Source: Ponticaulis sp.
GTDB taxonomy: Bacteria > Pseudomonadota > Alphaproteobacteria > Caulobacterales > Hyphomonadaceae
Length of the DNA: 64,000 nucleotides
Direction: 5' to 3'
NCBI GenBank assembly: GCA_002692725.1
Contig: NZLU01000017.1
Location: 124,001-188,000, forward strand
This document shows positions 10,110-17,259 of the stretch, one piece after another; position 1 is the first letter of the stretch, and each line of letters starts with the position of its first letter. The translations under genes were made by a program, and so were the position numbers. The notes beneath the pieces are model-generated. The model searched no databases and was not told the DNA's origin. It worked only from the letters and a program-made list of their open reading frames with translations.

Positions 10110-10802
10110 GTGAAACCGGAACACATGAATACTCTATCGGGCACAGCGGCCCCCGAACCCGCGACGCGCGCGGCACCCAGACCGCGCCCGAAGAAGAAAT
10201 CCAATTTCTGGAAGCGCCAGGCACGGATCTGGCACTGGATTTCTGGTGCGGTGTGTCTGGTCGGGATGATTTTGTTCTCCATCACCGGCATCACCCTCAA
10301 CCATGCCGCCGATATTCCCGCGACTCCGAAAATCGAGACCCGTGAAATGGTGATGGAAGGGGCAGGCTTTGACGCGCTCACCTCCCAGCCATCTGATGGC
10401 ACGACTGATAGTCTCCCGCGCGAAACTATCCGCGCGCTCAGATCGGGCATTGGCGTTAATGCCGCGGGTAAAACGGCGGAATGGACCGATTTCGATGTGT
10501 ATGTTGGTCTGCCTCGTCCGGGCGGCGACGCCTGGTTGGCGATTGATCGGGAAACCGGCGCGGTCGAGTATGAATTGACGACGCGCGGCGTGGTCTCCTG
10601 GTTGAACGATCTTCATAAAGGCCGAAACACCGGAATCGTCTGGTACTGGTTCATCGATGTGTTCTCAGTCGCAGCGATTTTTTTCTGTCTCACCGGTTTG
10701 TGGCTACTCCAGATCCACGCAGGAAAACGCGCCATCACCTGGCCGCTCACCCTGCTTGGTTTGGCAATTCCCGCTGTTATAGCACTGTTTTTCATACATT
10801 AA
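10110..10802 (+). CDS. PepSY-associated transmembrane protein
   Basis: Protein of 230 aa. A Pro/Arg/Lys-rich N-terminus (PRPKKKSNFWKRQARIWHW) is followed by TM1 at about residues 45-68 (SGAVCLVGMILFSITGITLNH), a periplasmic PepSY-like part to ~170, and TM2/TM3 at about 178-200 and 207-228. The WHWxSG and ITGxxLNH pattern is typical of PepSY-TM proteins, several of which act in electron transfer across the inner membrane to extracytoplasmic flavoproteins. GTG at 10110 is preceded by GAGG; ATG at 10125 is the alternative. First gene of a four-gene run with DUF2271, DUF4198 and ApbE. Confidence 0.88.
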   Translation: MKPEHMNTLSGTAAPEPATRAAPRPRPKKKSNFWKRQARIWHWISGAVCLVGMILFSITGITLNHAADIPATPKIETREMVMEGAGFDALTSQPSDGTTDSLPRETIRALRSGIGVNAAGKTAEWTDFDVYVGLPRPGGDAWLAIDRETGAVEYELTTRGVVSWLNDLHKGRNTGIVWYWFIDVFSVAAIFFCLTGLWLLQIHAGKRAITWPLTLLGLAIPAVIALFFIH

Positions 10803-10812
10803 TGAGGTCAAT

Positions 10813-11337
10813 ATGCGAGCAAAACTGAGCATTACCGCGCTCGGCCTGTTAACCGGGGCAGCGCACGCCCAGACCATGGATGTGGGCATTGAAGTGCCGC
10901 GCATGTCGGTTGCGGAATATCACCGTCCTTACATTGCGGTTTGGATATCCCATCCGGATCAGAAAGTGGCTGCGAACCTCTCGGTCTGGTATCAGCTCGA
11001 AGCTGGCCCGGAGGGCGAAGGCGAAACCTGGCTGAAGGATATGCGCCAATGGTGGCGCCGTACGGGCCGGACCCTGGATATGCCGGTTGATGGCGTGTCG
11101 ACCGCGACGCGCGCGCCCGGACAATACACACTGACCTTCACCTCCGATGACCCAGGCCTGAAAGGCCTGAAGCCGGGTGAGTATATTCTGCACGTCGAGG
11201 CTTCACGCGAAGTCGGCGGACGCGAACTGATTTCCATTCCCTTCGAATGGTCTGAGGACGTTTCGACCGAGATCAGTGAAACTGGCGAAACAGAGCTGGG
11301 AGAAATTCGGCTCAGCCTGAGCCCGAATCCGAATTAG
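10813..11337 (+). CDS. Exported DUF2271 protein, candidate flavinylation substrate
   Basis: Protein of 174 aa with a Sec signal peptide (cleavage after AHA at ~19). DUF2271 features are YIAVWISHPDQK, the WLKDMRQWWRRTGR stretch, and DGVSTATRAPGQYTLTF. Residues 93-99 read D-G-V-S-T-A-T, close to the D-x-x-S/T-G-A-T/S signature at which ApbE links FMN to Thr; Thr99 would be the acceptor. An ApbE gene lies in the same run. GAGG precedes the ATG, 10 nt after the PepSY stop. The domain call is fairly secure; flavinylation is inference. Confidence 0.85.
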   Translation: MRAKLSITALGLLTGAAHAQTMDVGIEVPRMSVAEYHRPYIAVWISHPDQKVAANLSVWYQLEAGPEGEGETWLKDMRQWWRRTGRTLDMPVDGVSTATRAPGQYTLTFTSDDPGLKGLKPGEYILHVEASREVGGRELISIPFEWSEDVSTEISETGETELGEIRLSLSPNPN

Positions 11338-11346
11338 GAGACAGAC

Positions 11347-12156
11347 ATGAAACTCAAACAATTTATTCTTGCAGGTGTCGCTGGTCTCGTTGCCGCTCAA
11401 CCTGCCCTCGCCCACCGTATGTGGATGTTGCCCTCGACCTTTACATTGTCCGGCGACGAACAATGGATCACGGTCGATGGCGCGATTTCGAATGATCTCT
11501 TCTTTCCGAACCATGTGCCGCTCAATTATGAAAACATCACGGTCAGCTCTCCAGATGGCGCCGAAAGCGCCGTTGAAGACGGCTGGGTTGGTAAATACCG
11601 CACGACATTTGACGTGAAACTTGACCAGCAAGGCACTTATAAACTGACCGAAAATGGCGGAACCTGGTTTGCGCGCTGGTCCGAAAATGGCGAACCGCAG
11701 CGTCGCCGTGGCTCGATTGAGAGTTTCCGCGAGGATGGCCTGCTCGACAAGGCAGACCTCAACCTGTCCAATTCAAAGCGCAAAGTCGAAACCTTTGTCA
11801 CGCTGGGCGCGCCCTCAGAAACGGTGTTTGAGCCAAAAAACACGGGCCTGGAGCTTCAGCCTATCACGCATCCGAATGATGTATACGAAGGCGAAGAAGC
11901 AAGTTTTGCATTCCTGCTGGATGGTGAGCCTGCATCGGGCCTCGAAATCGAAATTTCCAAAGGCAATGACCGGTATCGCAACGATGCGGGCCTTATCACA
12001 GTAACGACTGGCGAAGATGGGTCTTTCTCATTCACGCCGGAAGAGCCAGGCCGCTATTGGCTTTCGACCGGTACGCAAGCGGAAGGCAGTTTTGAGGGTC
12101 GGACGATTTCGGTTCGCAATTCCTACGTTATGACGATTGAGGCGCTGCCGTTCTGA
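11347..12156 (+). CDS. Exported DUF4198 protein
   Basis: Protein of 269 aa with a signal peptide ending in ALA (~residue 22), so the mature form starts HRMWMLPS. This His plus aromatic start is typical of DUF4198, a family often linked to periplasmic metal handling. Two beta-rich halves follow; the second (TSGLEIEI-like to FTPEEPGRYWLST) resembles a carboxypeptidase-regulatory/CNA-B type fold. AGGAG precedes the ATG. The stop TGA at 12154-12156 overlaps a possible CTG start of ApbE (CTGA). Confidence 0.85.
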   Translation: MKLKQFILAGVAGLVAAQPALAHRMWMLPSTFTLSGDEQWITVDGAISNDLFFPNHVPLNYENITVSSPDGAESAVEDGWVGKYRTTFDVKLDQQGTYKLTENGGTWFARWSENGEPQRRRGSIESFREDGLLDKADLNLSNSKRKVETFVTLGAPSETVFEPKNTGLELQPITHPNDVYEGEEASFAFLLDGEPASGLEIEISKGNDRYRNDAGLITVTTGEDGSFSFTPEEPGRYWLSTGTQAEGSFEGRTISVRNSYVMTIEALPF

Positions 12157-13040
12157 GCGAGCTCAAACTCCTCATTCCTCGTGTCGAGGCGCATGATCTG
12201 GTTCGGGCAGAGCCAGATCATGTCGAACATCAACTAAGCGGGCAGACCATGGGCACTCATTGGTCTGCCCGCTTTTTTGCGCATGAAAGTTTCCTGGTTT
12301 TGGACGCAGAGCGCGCGTTAAATTTAGTTTTCGATGAGATCATCGCGGAGTTCAGCACCTGGGAAGAAGCCTCAGTAATCTCTCGTATCAATCAGAGCAC
12401 ACCCGAAACAGCCATTAGCGTTTCTGAGCAGTTTGAGCATGTCTGGGAACAGGCTTGCCGCGTGTCCGAAGAGAGCCGAGGCGCATTCAATCCCGGCTTG
12501 TCGGACTGGAAAACAGCCCGGTCACGCCTTCAGAATAGTATGATCCGCCGCCATGCACGCGACGCGCTGGATCTATCCGCCATCGCCAAGGGTTATGCCG
12601 TAGATCAGATGGCAGACAGTCTTCAGTCACTCGGTGTTACGAGTTTGCTCGTTGAAATTGGTGGAGAGTTTGTCGGCCGGGGGTTAAAGCCTTCCGGTCA
12701 GCCTTGGTGGCTGGAAGTGGAAAAACCCACCTCACATGCGGAATCAATTCGCGTCGCGATGCCCGGATATGCCTTGGCGACCAGCGCGCATCGCTATCAG
12801 TCCGAGTTCACAAAAACCGGATTCAAGTCTCATATTTCCGGACAGCTCGATGATATCCACGCCACCGTAACTGTGATTGCGCGCGACTGCATGATGGCGG
12901 ATGCCTGGGCGACCGCGTTACTCGCTGCTGGGGCTCAAGGGCCGGAGCTGGCAGAAGAAAACCGCCTAGTCGCGGTATTCCAGGCGGGTGACGGCAAGTG
13001 TGTTCTGTCCAGCGACGCGAAAACGCTACTGGAGGATTAA
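12153..13040 (+). CDS. apbE: FAD:protein FMN transferase (ApbE family), probable non-AUG start
   Basis: Transfers FMN from FAD to a Thr of a target protein. Visible are SGQTMGTHWSARF, FSTWEEASVISRIN, GAFNPGLSDW, LDLSAIAKGYAVDQ, LVEIGGEFVGRG and VTVIARDCMMADAWATALL. The only ATG, at 12249, lies inside the conserved GxTMGTxW motif, so translation must begin upstream; the frame is open to 12141 and has no ATG, GTG or TTG. CTG at 12153 overlaps the previous stop and has GAGG 10 nt upstream, giving 295 aa. No signal peptide or lipobox is seen, unlike many Gram-negative ApbE proteins. An intrinsic terminator hairpin lies within the 5' coding region. Confidence 0.8.
   Translation: MSELKLLIPRVEAHDLVRAEPDHVEHQLSGQTMGTHWSARFFAHESFLVLDAERALNLVFDEIIAEFSTWEEASVISRINQSTPETAISVSEQFEHVWEQACRVSEESRGAFNPGLSDWKTARSRLQNSMIRRHARDALDLSAIAKGYAVDQMADSLQSLGVTSLLVEIGGEFVGRGLKPSGQPWWLEVEKPTSHAESIRVAMPGYALATSAHRYQSEFTKTGFKSHISGQLDDIHATVTVIARDCMMADAWATALLAAGAQGPELAEENRLVAVFQAGDGKCVLSSDAKTLLED
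12192..12222 (+). promoter_or_regulatory. Hairpin upstream of the apbE terminator, possible attenuator element
   Basis: Perfect 10-bp arms CATGATCTGG (12192-12201) and CCAGATCATG (12213-12222), with an 11-nt loop containing CGGGCAGA. The segment 12204-12215 (CGGGCAGAGCCA) can instead pair with the 3' arm of the following terminator at 12261-12271, giving 11 pairs with one bulge. The structures exclude each other, which is how attenuators are built. Confidence 0.5.
12237..12278 (+). terminator. Intrinsic terminator inside the 5' coding region of apbE
   Basis: Perfect 13-bp stem AGCGGGCAGACCA (12237-12249) with TGGTCTGCCCGCT (12261-12273), 11-nt loop, followed by a T run to 12278. It has every hallmark of a Rho-independent terminator, yet it encodes SGQTMGTHWSARFF of ApbE. 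It would end the PepSY-DUF2271-DUF4198 message unless ribosomes or an alternative fold keep it open. Confidence 0.75.
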
Positions 13041-13042
13041 GC

Positions 13043-13073
13043 GCGCCTCGTCTTCATTACGAAAACGAGGCGC
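13043..13073. terminator. Hairpin between the convergent apbE and TonB receptor genes
   Basis: Nine-bp arms GCGCCTCGT (13043-13051) and ACGAGGCGC (13065-13073), starting 3 nt after the apbE stop. There is no long T run on either strand, so it may be a weak bidirectional terminator or an mRNA end stabiliser. Confidence 0.45.
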
Positions 13074-13082
13074 AATTTCAGA

Positions 13083-15119
13083 TCAAAAGACCTTTGAAAC
13101 AGTTAGTTTGACGTTCCGGCCGGGCTCGACATCGTTCAAGATCAGGGGCCCAAAGACCGGATGGAATGTCGCCCCCAGTCGTGACGCGTGCGATGTGTAA
13201 GTCGCATCAAACACGTTATCGACGCCGCCAATGAAGCTCAATCCGTTCACGCCAAAGGCATCATCCCAACGAGCCATGATATTGTGCACGTCATAGCTTT
13301 CTTTGTCGGCGCCCAGACTGGTCGTCTTGGACTCAATGAATTGCCCGTTGGCTGCGAGGGACAGATTCCAGCTTTCGAAGAAATAGCTCAGCTCATATCC
13401 GGACGTGTCGCCGACTTCACGGAAGCTTTCCGAAACGGATGCGGTGTTCAACGCGCTTGTGTCAAAGTCCGATGAATTATGCGTCAGCAGAAAATCCCAA
13501 GGTCCGTGCGCATAGTTCAGGCTGACTTCATAACCTGCGACTTCGAGCTGACCTAGGTTGGCGTCCTGCGTTTCACCTGTGGTTGTGCCGGGCACCGCAA
13601 CTTCACCGATAAAATCATCAATCGTCGTTTCGAAGATATTGCCACCAAGACCGAGTTGACCGCCTGCAAAGTCAGTTGCATACCGTAAGCCGATCTCGAG
13701 GTTCTGTCCGGTTTCCGGCTGAAGGTTGGCATTCACAATTTTGGTAGACCCGGCGCCTGTGAACGGTTCGGCCAGTTCAGGCCCCGAGAATAAATCGGTG
13801 TAACTTGCGAGGAACCGAAGCCCATCCATTGGCTCAACTTCGCCGGCCAGAGCGAACAGCACATCGTCGAAAGACCCTGTTTCCCCAGTGTTCAGATACT
13901 TCACCTCATGGTTGACGACCCGAACACCCGGGCGAATGCGCGCATAATTCGTCAAAGAAATCTGATCTTCGATGAAAAGAGCGATGTTTTCAGAAGACTG
14001 CTTGACGAGCGTGTCTGAGGACGCTGTCAGATCCGGATCAAAAATCAGATCCTGCTCAAACATCTGAATGCCATAGGTCAATCCATGAACGACTGGCCCC
14101 CAATTGAGATCTGAGGTGGCGATCAGGTTGAATCCCTGATTGTCCGCTGTCGCGCGCTTCAGCGTATTGCCGCCCTGGACCCGGATATTCGGATTGGTCT
14201 CATCGCGTGTCAGCTCAAGATCATTTCCATAGACCGTCGCGGACAGGCGGAACAGATCACCCAGATCCAGATCATAGGACAGATTGATCGTCTCACGCGT
14301 GTAATCTGTCGGCAGAAGAATGTCGCCGGTAATTGCCTGATTGGTCAGGACACCCATGTCCGGGCGTTGGGTGTAATCACCGGAATCATCGAGTTTGTCA
14401 TAACTCAATTGAATGCGTTGATTGTCTGTCGGTTCAAAACCGAACTTCGCGAGCAGGTTTTCCGTTGTTCCATCCGAACCAATCGTGTCTCGACCCGACC
14501 CGTCTTTGAAATTGTCCCGGTCGACCTGATTGTAATAAATCAGTCCGTCGACAGTCTCTCCAATCTGTCCATAGCCTGTCGCGGAATATGCGGTTTGAGC
14601 ATTGTCATTATAGGAGGCCATGAGGCGCGCGCCGAAAGGCTGATCGCTTCCGCGCAACATGTCTTCTGCGGTTTTTGTTCGGAAACGGACCGCACCACCC
14701 CGGCCACCATGCGTGAGCGAGTTTGCGCCTACTTCAATATCTGCTGCGGTGAGAATGTCCGCATTGATGAGAAGATTGCCCATATGGTGGTAGAGATAAT
14801 TGGTTTGCAGCGCACCATCGATATAGATGTCCAGCTCCCGGTCATCGAGGCCGCGGATATTGATGCGCGAGTTCACCGAATGGGTGCCGCCAATATCGAC
14901 ACCCGGAACCACGCGCAAAAGGTCCGACAGATGGTCTGCTTGGCGTAGAGAAATCTGGTCTTCAGTCAGGGTCAGAAGGTCTGACTCTACAGTTGTGCCC
15001 CAGACCTGAACCGTATCCAGTTCTTTGGCGGTTTCAGACTCCTGCGCATGAGCGACACTGGTTAAACCGCAGAGAACGCTCCCACAAATGAGCGTTGCGC
15101 GAAGTGTAGAACGATTCAT
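13083..15119 (-). CDS. TonB-dependent outer membrane receptor (iron-complex type)
   Basis: Protein of 678 aa with a signal peptide (cleavage after AHA, ~25), a plug domain beginning ELDTVQVWGTT with LLRVVPGVDIGG, NIRGLDDRELDIYIDG and THGGRGGAVRFRTK, then a 22-strand-barrel-sized region ending in LTVSKVF with the terminal Phe used by the BAM complex. The general layout is of siderophore or haem receptors; the ligand cannot be told from sequence. Its promoter carries two Fur-box-like sites and it converges on the apbE operon, so both halves of the cluster probably respond to iron. Confidence 0.92.
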   Translation of the reverse strand: MNRSTLRATLICGSVLCGLTSVAHAQESETAKELDTVQVWGTTVESDLLTLTEDQISLRQADHLSDLLRVVPGVDIGGTHSVNSRINIRGLDDRELDIYIDGALQTNYLYHHMGNLLINADILTAADIEVGANSLTHGGRGGAVRFRTKTAEDMLRGSDQPFGARLMASYNDNAQTAYSATGYGQIGETVDGLIYYNQVDRDNFKDGSGRDTIGSDGTTENLLAKFGFEPTDNQRIQLSYDKLDDSGDYTQRPDMGVLTNQAITGDILLPTDYTRETINLSYDLDLGDLFRLSATVYGNDLELTRDETNPNIRVQGGNTLKRATADNQGFNLIATSDLNWGPVVHGLTYGIQMFEQDLIFDPDLTASSDTLVKQSSENIALFIEDQISLTNYARIRPGVRVVNHEVKYLNTGETGSFDDVLFALAGEVEPMDGLRFLASYTDLFSGPELAEPFTGAGSTKIVNANLQPETGQNLEIGLRYATDFAGGQLGLGGNIFETTIDDFIGEVAVPGTTTGETQDANLGQLEVAGYEVSLNYAHGPWDFLLTHNSSDFDTSALNTASVSESFREVGDTSGYELSYFFESWNLSLAANGQFIESKTTSLGADKESYDVHNIMARWDDAFGVNGLSFIGGVDNVFDATYTSHASRLGATFHPVFGPLILNDVEPGRNVKLTVSKVF

Positions 15120-15131
15120 GTTTTCCCCATG

Positions 15132-15152
15132 TGTAATTGATATTCATTCTCA
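15132..15152 (-). promoter_or_regulatory. Fur-box-like site 2, upstream of the TonB receptor
   Basis: On the minus strand the core reads TGAGAATGAATATCA (15138-15152), 13 of 15 matches to the Fur 7-1-7 consensus TGATAATGATTATCA. The 21-bp block is a near-perfect inverted copy of the block at 15172-15192. It lies at the likely transcription start of the receptor gene. Confidence 0.65.
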
Positions 15153-15171
15153 GATTGCGGTCCTATGCTTA

Positions 15172-15192
15172 TGAGAATGATTGTCAATTACA
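15172..15192 (+). promoter_or_regulatory. Fur-box-like site 1, overlapping the -35 of the TonB receptor
   Basis: TGAGAATGATTGTCA (15172-15186) matches 13 of 15 consensus positions. A perfect minus-strand -35, TTGACA, lies within it at 15182-15187, with a weak -10 about 16 nt further on. Iron-loaded Fur bound here would block the promoter. It ends 26 nt from the stop of the upstream MarR gene. Confidence 0.68.
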
Positions 15193-15217
15193 AAAAAGGA
15201 ATGAGGGATATTTTGTC

Positions 15218-15679
15218 TCAGTCGTGGTTTTCAAACCGCATTCTGAGGCTGCGTCCTTCGGTCGAATTGCGAAGAATGCGGTCAAGTGAGCGGGTCAAAC
15301 CCAGAATTTCCTGGTCAGAAAGTTGCTGATGGATCCAGGCATCAAGACGGCTCTCGGCTTGTAGTGCCTGTTTGGCGGCGCGCTGCCCATCTTCTGTGAG
15401 TGAGAGCAATACGGCCCGCTTGTCATTTGGGTTCTGCGCTCGGCTGATCAATCCCTGTTTCTCAATACGTGAGATCAAGCGCGAGGGGTGATCCGCTTCA
15501 CAGATCAGAAACTGGCTGAGTTCCCTGATAGATAATGGGCCCTGTTCGAGCAGAACGGTCAGAACTTCCGCCCAGGCCGGTGTAAGACCGTGTGGTTTCA
15601 GCATTTCGGCGAGAACGCGGTGACCACTGCGCTGAGCTGCCAGTACCGAATGACGAAAATGAGACGTCTTATTTGTCAT
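15218..15679 (-). CDS. MarR-family transcriptional regulator
   Basis: Protein of 153 aa with the winged helix-turn-helix of MarR: GLTPAWAEVLTVL, GPLSIRELSQFLICEADHPSRLISRIEKQGLI (HTH plus recognition helix) and the wing NPNDKRAVLLSLTEDG. It would act as a dimer on palindromic DNA. It lies 12 nt after the MBL-fold hydrolase gene in the same direction, and a 14-bp palindrome stands at the promoter of that gene, so autoregulation of the two-gene operon is likely. The inducing ligand is unknown. Confidence 0.92.
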   Translation of the reverse strand: MTNKTSHFRHSVLAAQRSGHRVLAEMLKPHGLTPAWAEVLTVLLEQGPLSIRELSQFLICEADHPSRLISRIEKQGLISRAQNPNDKRAVLLSLTEDGQRAAKQALQAESRLDAWIHQQLSDQEILGLTRSLDRILRNSTEGRSLRMRFENHD

Positions 15680-15691
15680 GTCATATTCTTA

Positions 15692-16522
15692 TCAGGATTC
15701 GGACATGAGTTGAAACAGGGTTGGCGGAACTGAGCCCGGGTTCCGAAGTGTTTCTATATTTATCCGGTCAATTGCACCTGAGATACGCTCATCCCAGGGA
15801 TCAAACCACTTCGACCAGGTCTGATCCAAGCTTAAGTGATCGGCCGATTTAGCTTCAAGTAAGGCATCCAGATAGCTGGCGACCATATCGATTTCCGAAT
15901 GGCCACCAATTGGTCCATGGCCAGGACTGACATGGCGAAGATTGAGCCCTTTTATGGTGTCGAGACTGCTCCGCCATGCTGAAAAGTCCGCACCTAACCC
16001 AAGGGGTTTATGGCCGAAAAAGCAAAGATCGCCGGCAAAAACGAGGTCCGCATCGTCAACTCTTACAATGAGATCGCCTTTGGTGTGGCCGATGAGTTTT
16101 TGAAGGCTTAGCCGCGACCCGATTTGTATTTCATCCTCGACAAGAACTGAGGGTGCAGGATGAATTACGTCTTCGAGTTCATGTGCAATTGAGGGGTGGA
16201 GCGCCTTTAGAAAGCCAGTCATTTGGGGGGCTTTTAGCGAGGCCGCACAATCTGGACTGCAATAGATATCAGCAGATGAAAACTTCGACGCGCCACATGT
16301 GTGATCACCAAGCCCATGGGTGAGGATTACGCGCTTTACCGGGCGATTAAATGCTTCAAGATGTCTAAGAAGAGGGGCAACAACACTGGCAGTACCGCCC
16401 GTATCGACCAGAGTGATGCCATCATCCTCTAATATGATCCCAATATTGCAATTAAACCTGATAGCAAATTCCGGGATGAGTGCGAAAATTCCGTCCGCGA
16501 TTTCATTGAGTTCAATTTGCAT
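15692..16522 (-). CDS. MBL-fold metallo-hydrolase with an altered HxHxDH motif
   Basis: Protein of 276 aa from ATG 16522, which has AAGGGG upstream; a longer frame to 16555 would run through the operator. Metallo-beta-lactamase landmarks: TLVDTGG, LTHGLGDHTCG, LIGHTKGD, FAGDLCFFG and SPGHGPIG. The signature HxHxDH reads H-G-L-G-D-H, so the second His, normally a zinc ligand of site 1, is Leu. The rest of the metal site looks intact. Substrate unknown. Probably co-transcribed with the MarR gene and divergent from the DsbA-family gene. Confidence 0.88.
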   Translation of the reverse strand: MQIELNEIADGIFALIPEFAIRFNCNIGIILEDDGITLVDTGGTASVVAPLLRHLEAFNRPVKRVILTHGLGDHTCGASKFSSADIYCSPDCAASLKAPQMTGFLKALHPSIAHELEDVIHPAPSVLVEDEIQIGSRLSLQKLIGHTKGDLIVRVDDADLVFAGDLCFFGHKPLGLGADFSAWRSSLDTIKGLNLRHVSPGHGPIGGHSEIDMVASYLDALLEAKSADHLSLDQTWSKWFDPWDERISGAIDRINIETLRNPGSVPPTLFQLMSES

Positions 16523-16538
16523 GATCCACCCCTTAATA

Positions 16539-16552
16539 TATGACAAGTCATA
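16539..16552. promoter_or_regulatory. 14-bp palindrome, likely MarR operator
   Basis: TATGACAAGTCATA, perfect 6-bp arms around AA. It directly follows a plausible minus-strand promoter: TTGAAG (16574-16579) and TATTGT (16552-16557) with a 16-bp spacer. MarR proteins bind sites of this size and symmetry. It could also affect the divergent plus-strand gene. Confidence 0.6.
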
Positions 16553-16656
16553 CAATAATCATGATGAGAATTTCTTCAAGATCGTGTGAGCGGTGAAGAC
16601 TGGCCAGTCGCAAGATGTATATACACAATGAATGCAATTGCGAGGGTCCGTGCCTA

Positions 16657-17256
16657 ATGTCTCTTAAACTTGAATTCTGTTTCGACTTCGTCAGTCCCAT
16701 GTCGTATTTCGCATTTCACAAGCTTAAAGGGCTGAAAGAGCGGACCGGGTGTGACGTGGAATACATCCCTGTGTCACTGCAGCAGATTATGGTGGAAACC
16801 GGTAATCGTCCGCCAGGAACAGTCGAAGCCAAGCGGAATTTTTATTTCGCCGACACCATCCGCCACGCGAAACGTTACAATCTCCCATGGGGCTTTAACC
16901 CCAATTTTCCGATGAAAACCTTTCGACTCCTCTGCATGGCGCAGGGGCTGATGGCGACAGATCAGGCGCAGGATTTTATGAAAACAATCTTCCATCACAG
17001 TTGGGGCGAACCAAGGAATGTCGGCGATAAAGCCGTGATGTGGGATTTACTGAGCGCTGACGGTTTCGATGCCGACAAACTGTATGCCATGTCAGATGAT
17101 CAGGTCATCAAAGATCGGGTCAAAGCCAATACCGACAGAGCGATCGCCCGTGGCATGTTCGGCGCGCCAACCTTCTTCGTCGGTGACGAGCTTTATTTTG
17201 GACAGGATCGGATGGATTTTGTTGAAGACGCTCTAACGGCGCGGGCATGGGTCTGA
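16657..17256 (+). CDS. DsbA-family / 2-hydroxychromene-2-carboxylate isomerase-like protein
   Basis: Protein of 199 aa from ATG 16657 (MSLKLEFCFDFVSPMSYFAF). The N-terminal FDFVSPMSYFA, the internal GAPTFFVGDELYFGQDR and the thioredoxin-like fold with a helical insert place it in the HCCA-isomerase branch of the DsbA superfamily (kappa-GST-like). Ser replaces the CxxC Cys, as expected for this glutathione-using branch. Family members isomerise hydroxychromene carboxylates in aromatic degradation, but no such pathway is visible here. An earlier ATG at 16615 adds a Cys-rich stretch unlikely to belong. Confidence 0.85.
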   Translation: MSLKLEFCFDFVSPMSYFAFHKLKGLKERTGCDVEYIPVSLQQIMVETGNRPPGTVEAKRNFYFADTIRHAKRYNLPWGFNPNFPMKTFRLLCMAQGLMATDQAQDFMKTIFHHSWGEPRNVGDKAVMWDLLSADGFDADKLYAMSDDQVIKDRVKANTDRAIARGMFGAPTFFVGDELYFGQDRMDFVEDALTARAWV

Positions 17257-17259
17257 CGG

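Noticed and set aside
12249..12251. ATG as the true start of apbE
   Set aside because: It would cut the conserved GxTMGT motif and has no ribosome-binding site; upstream translation fits the family better.
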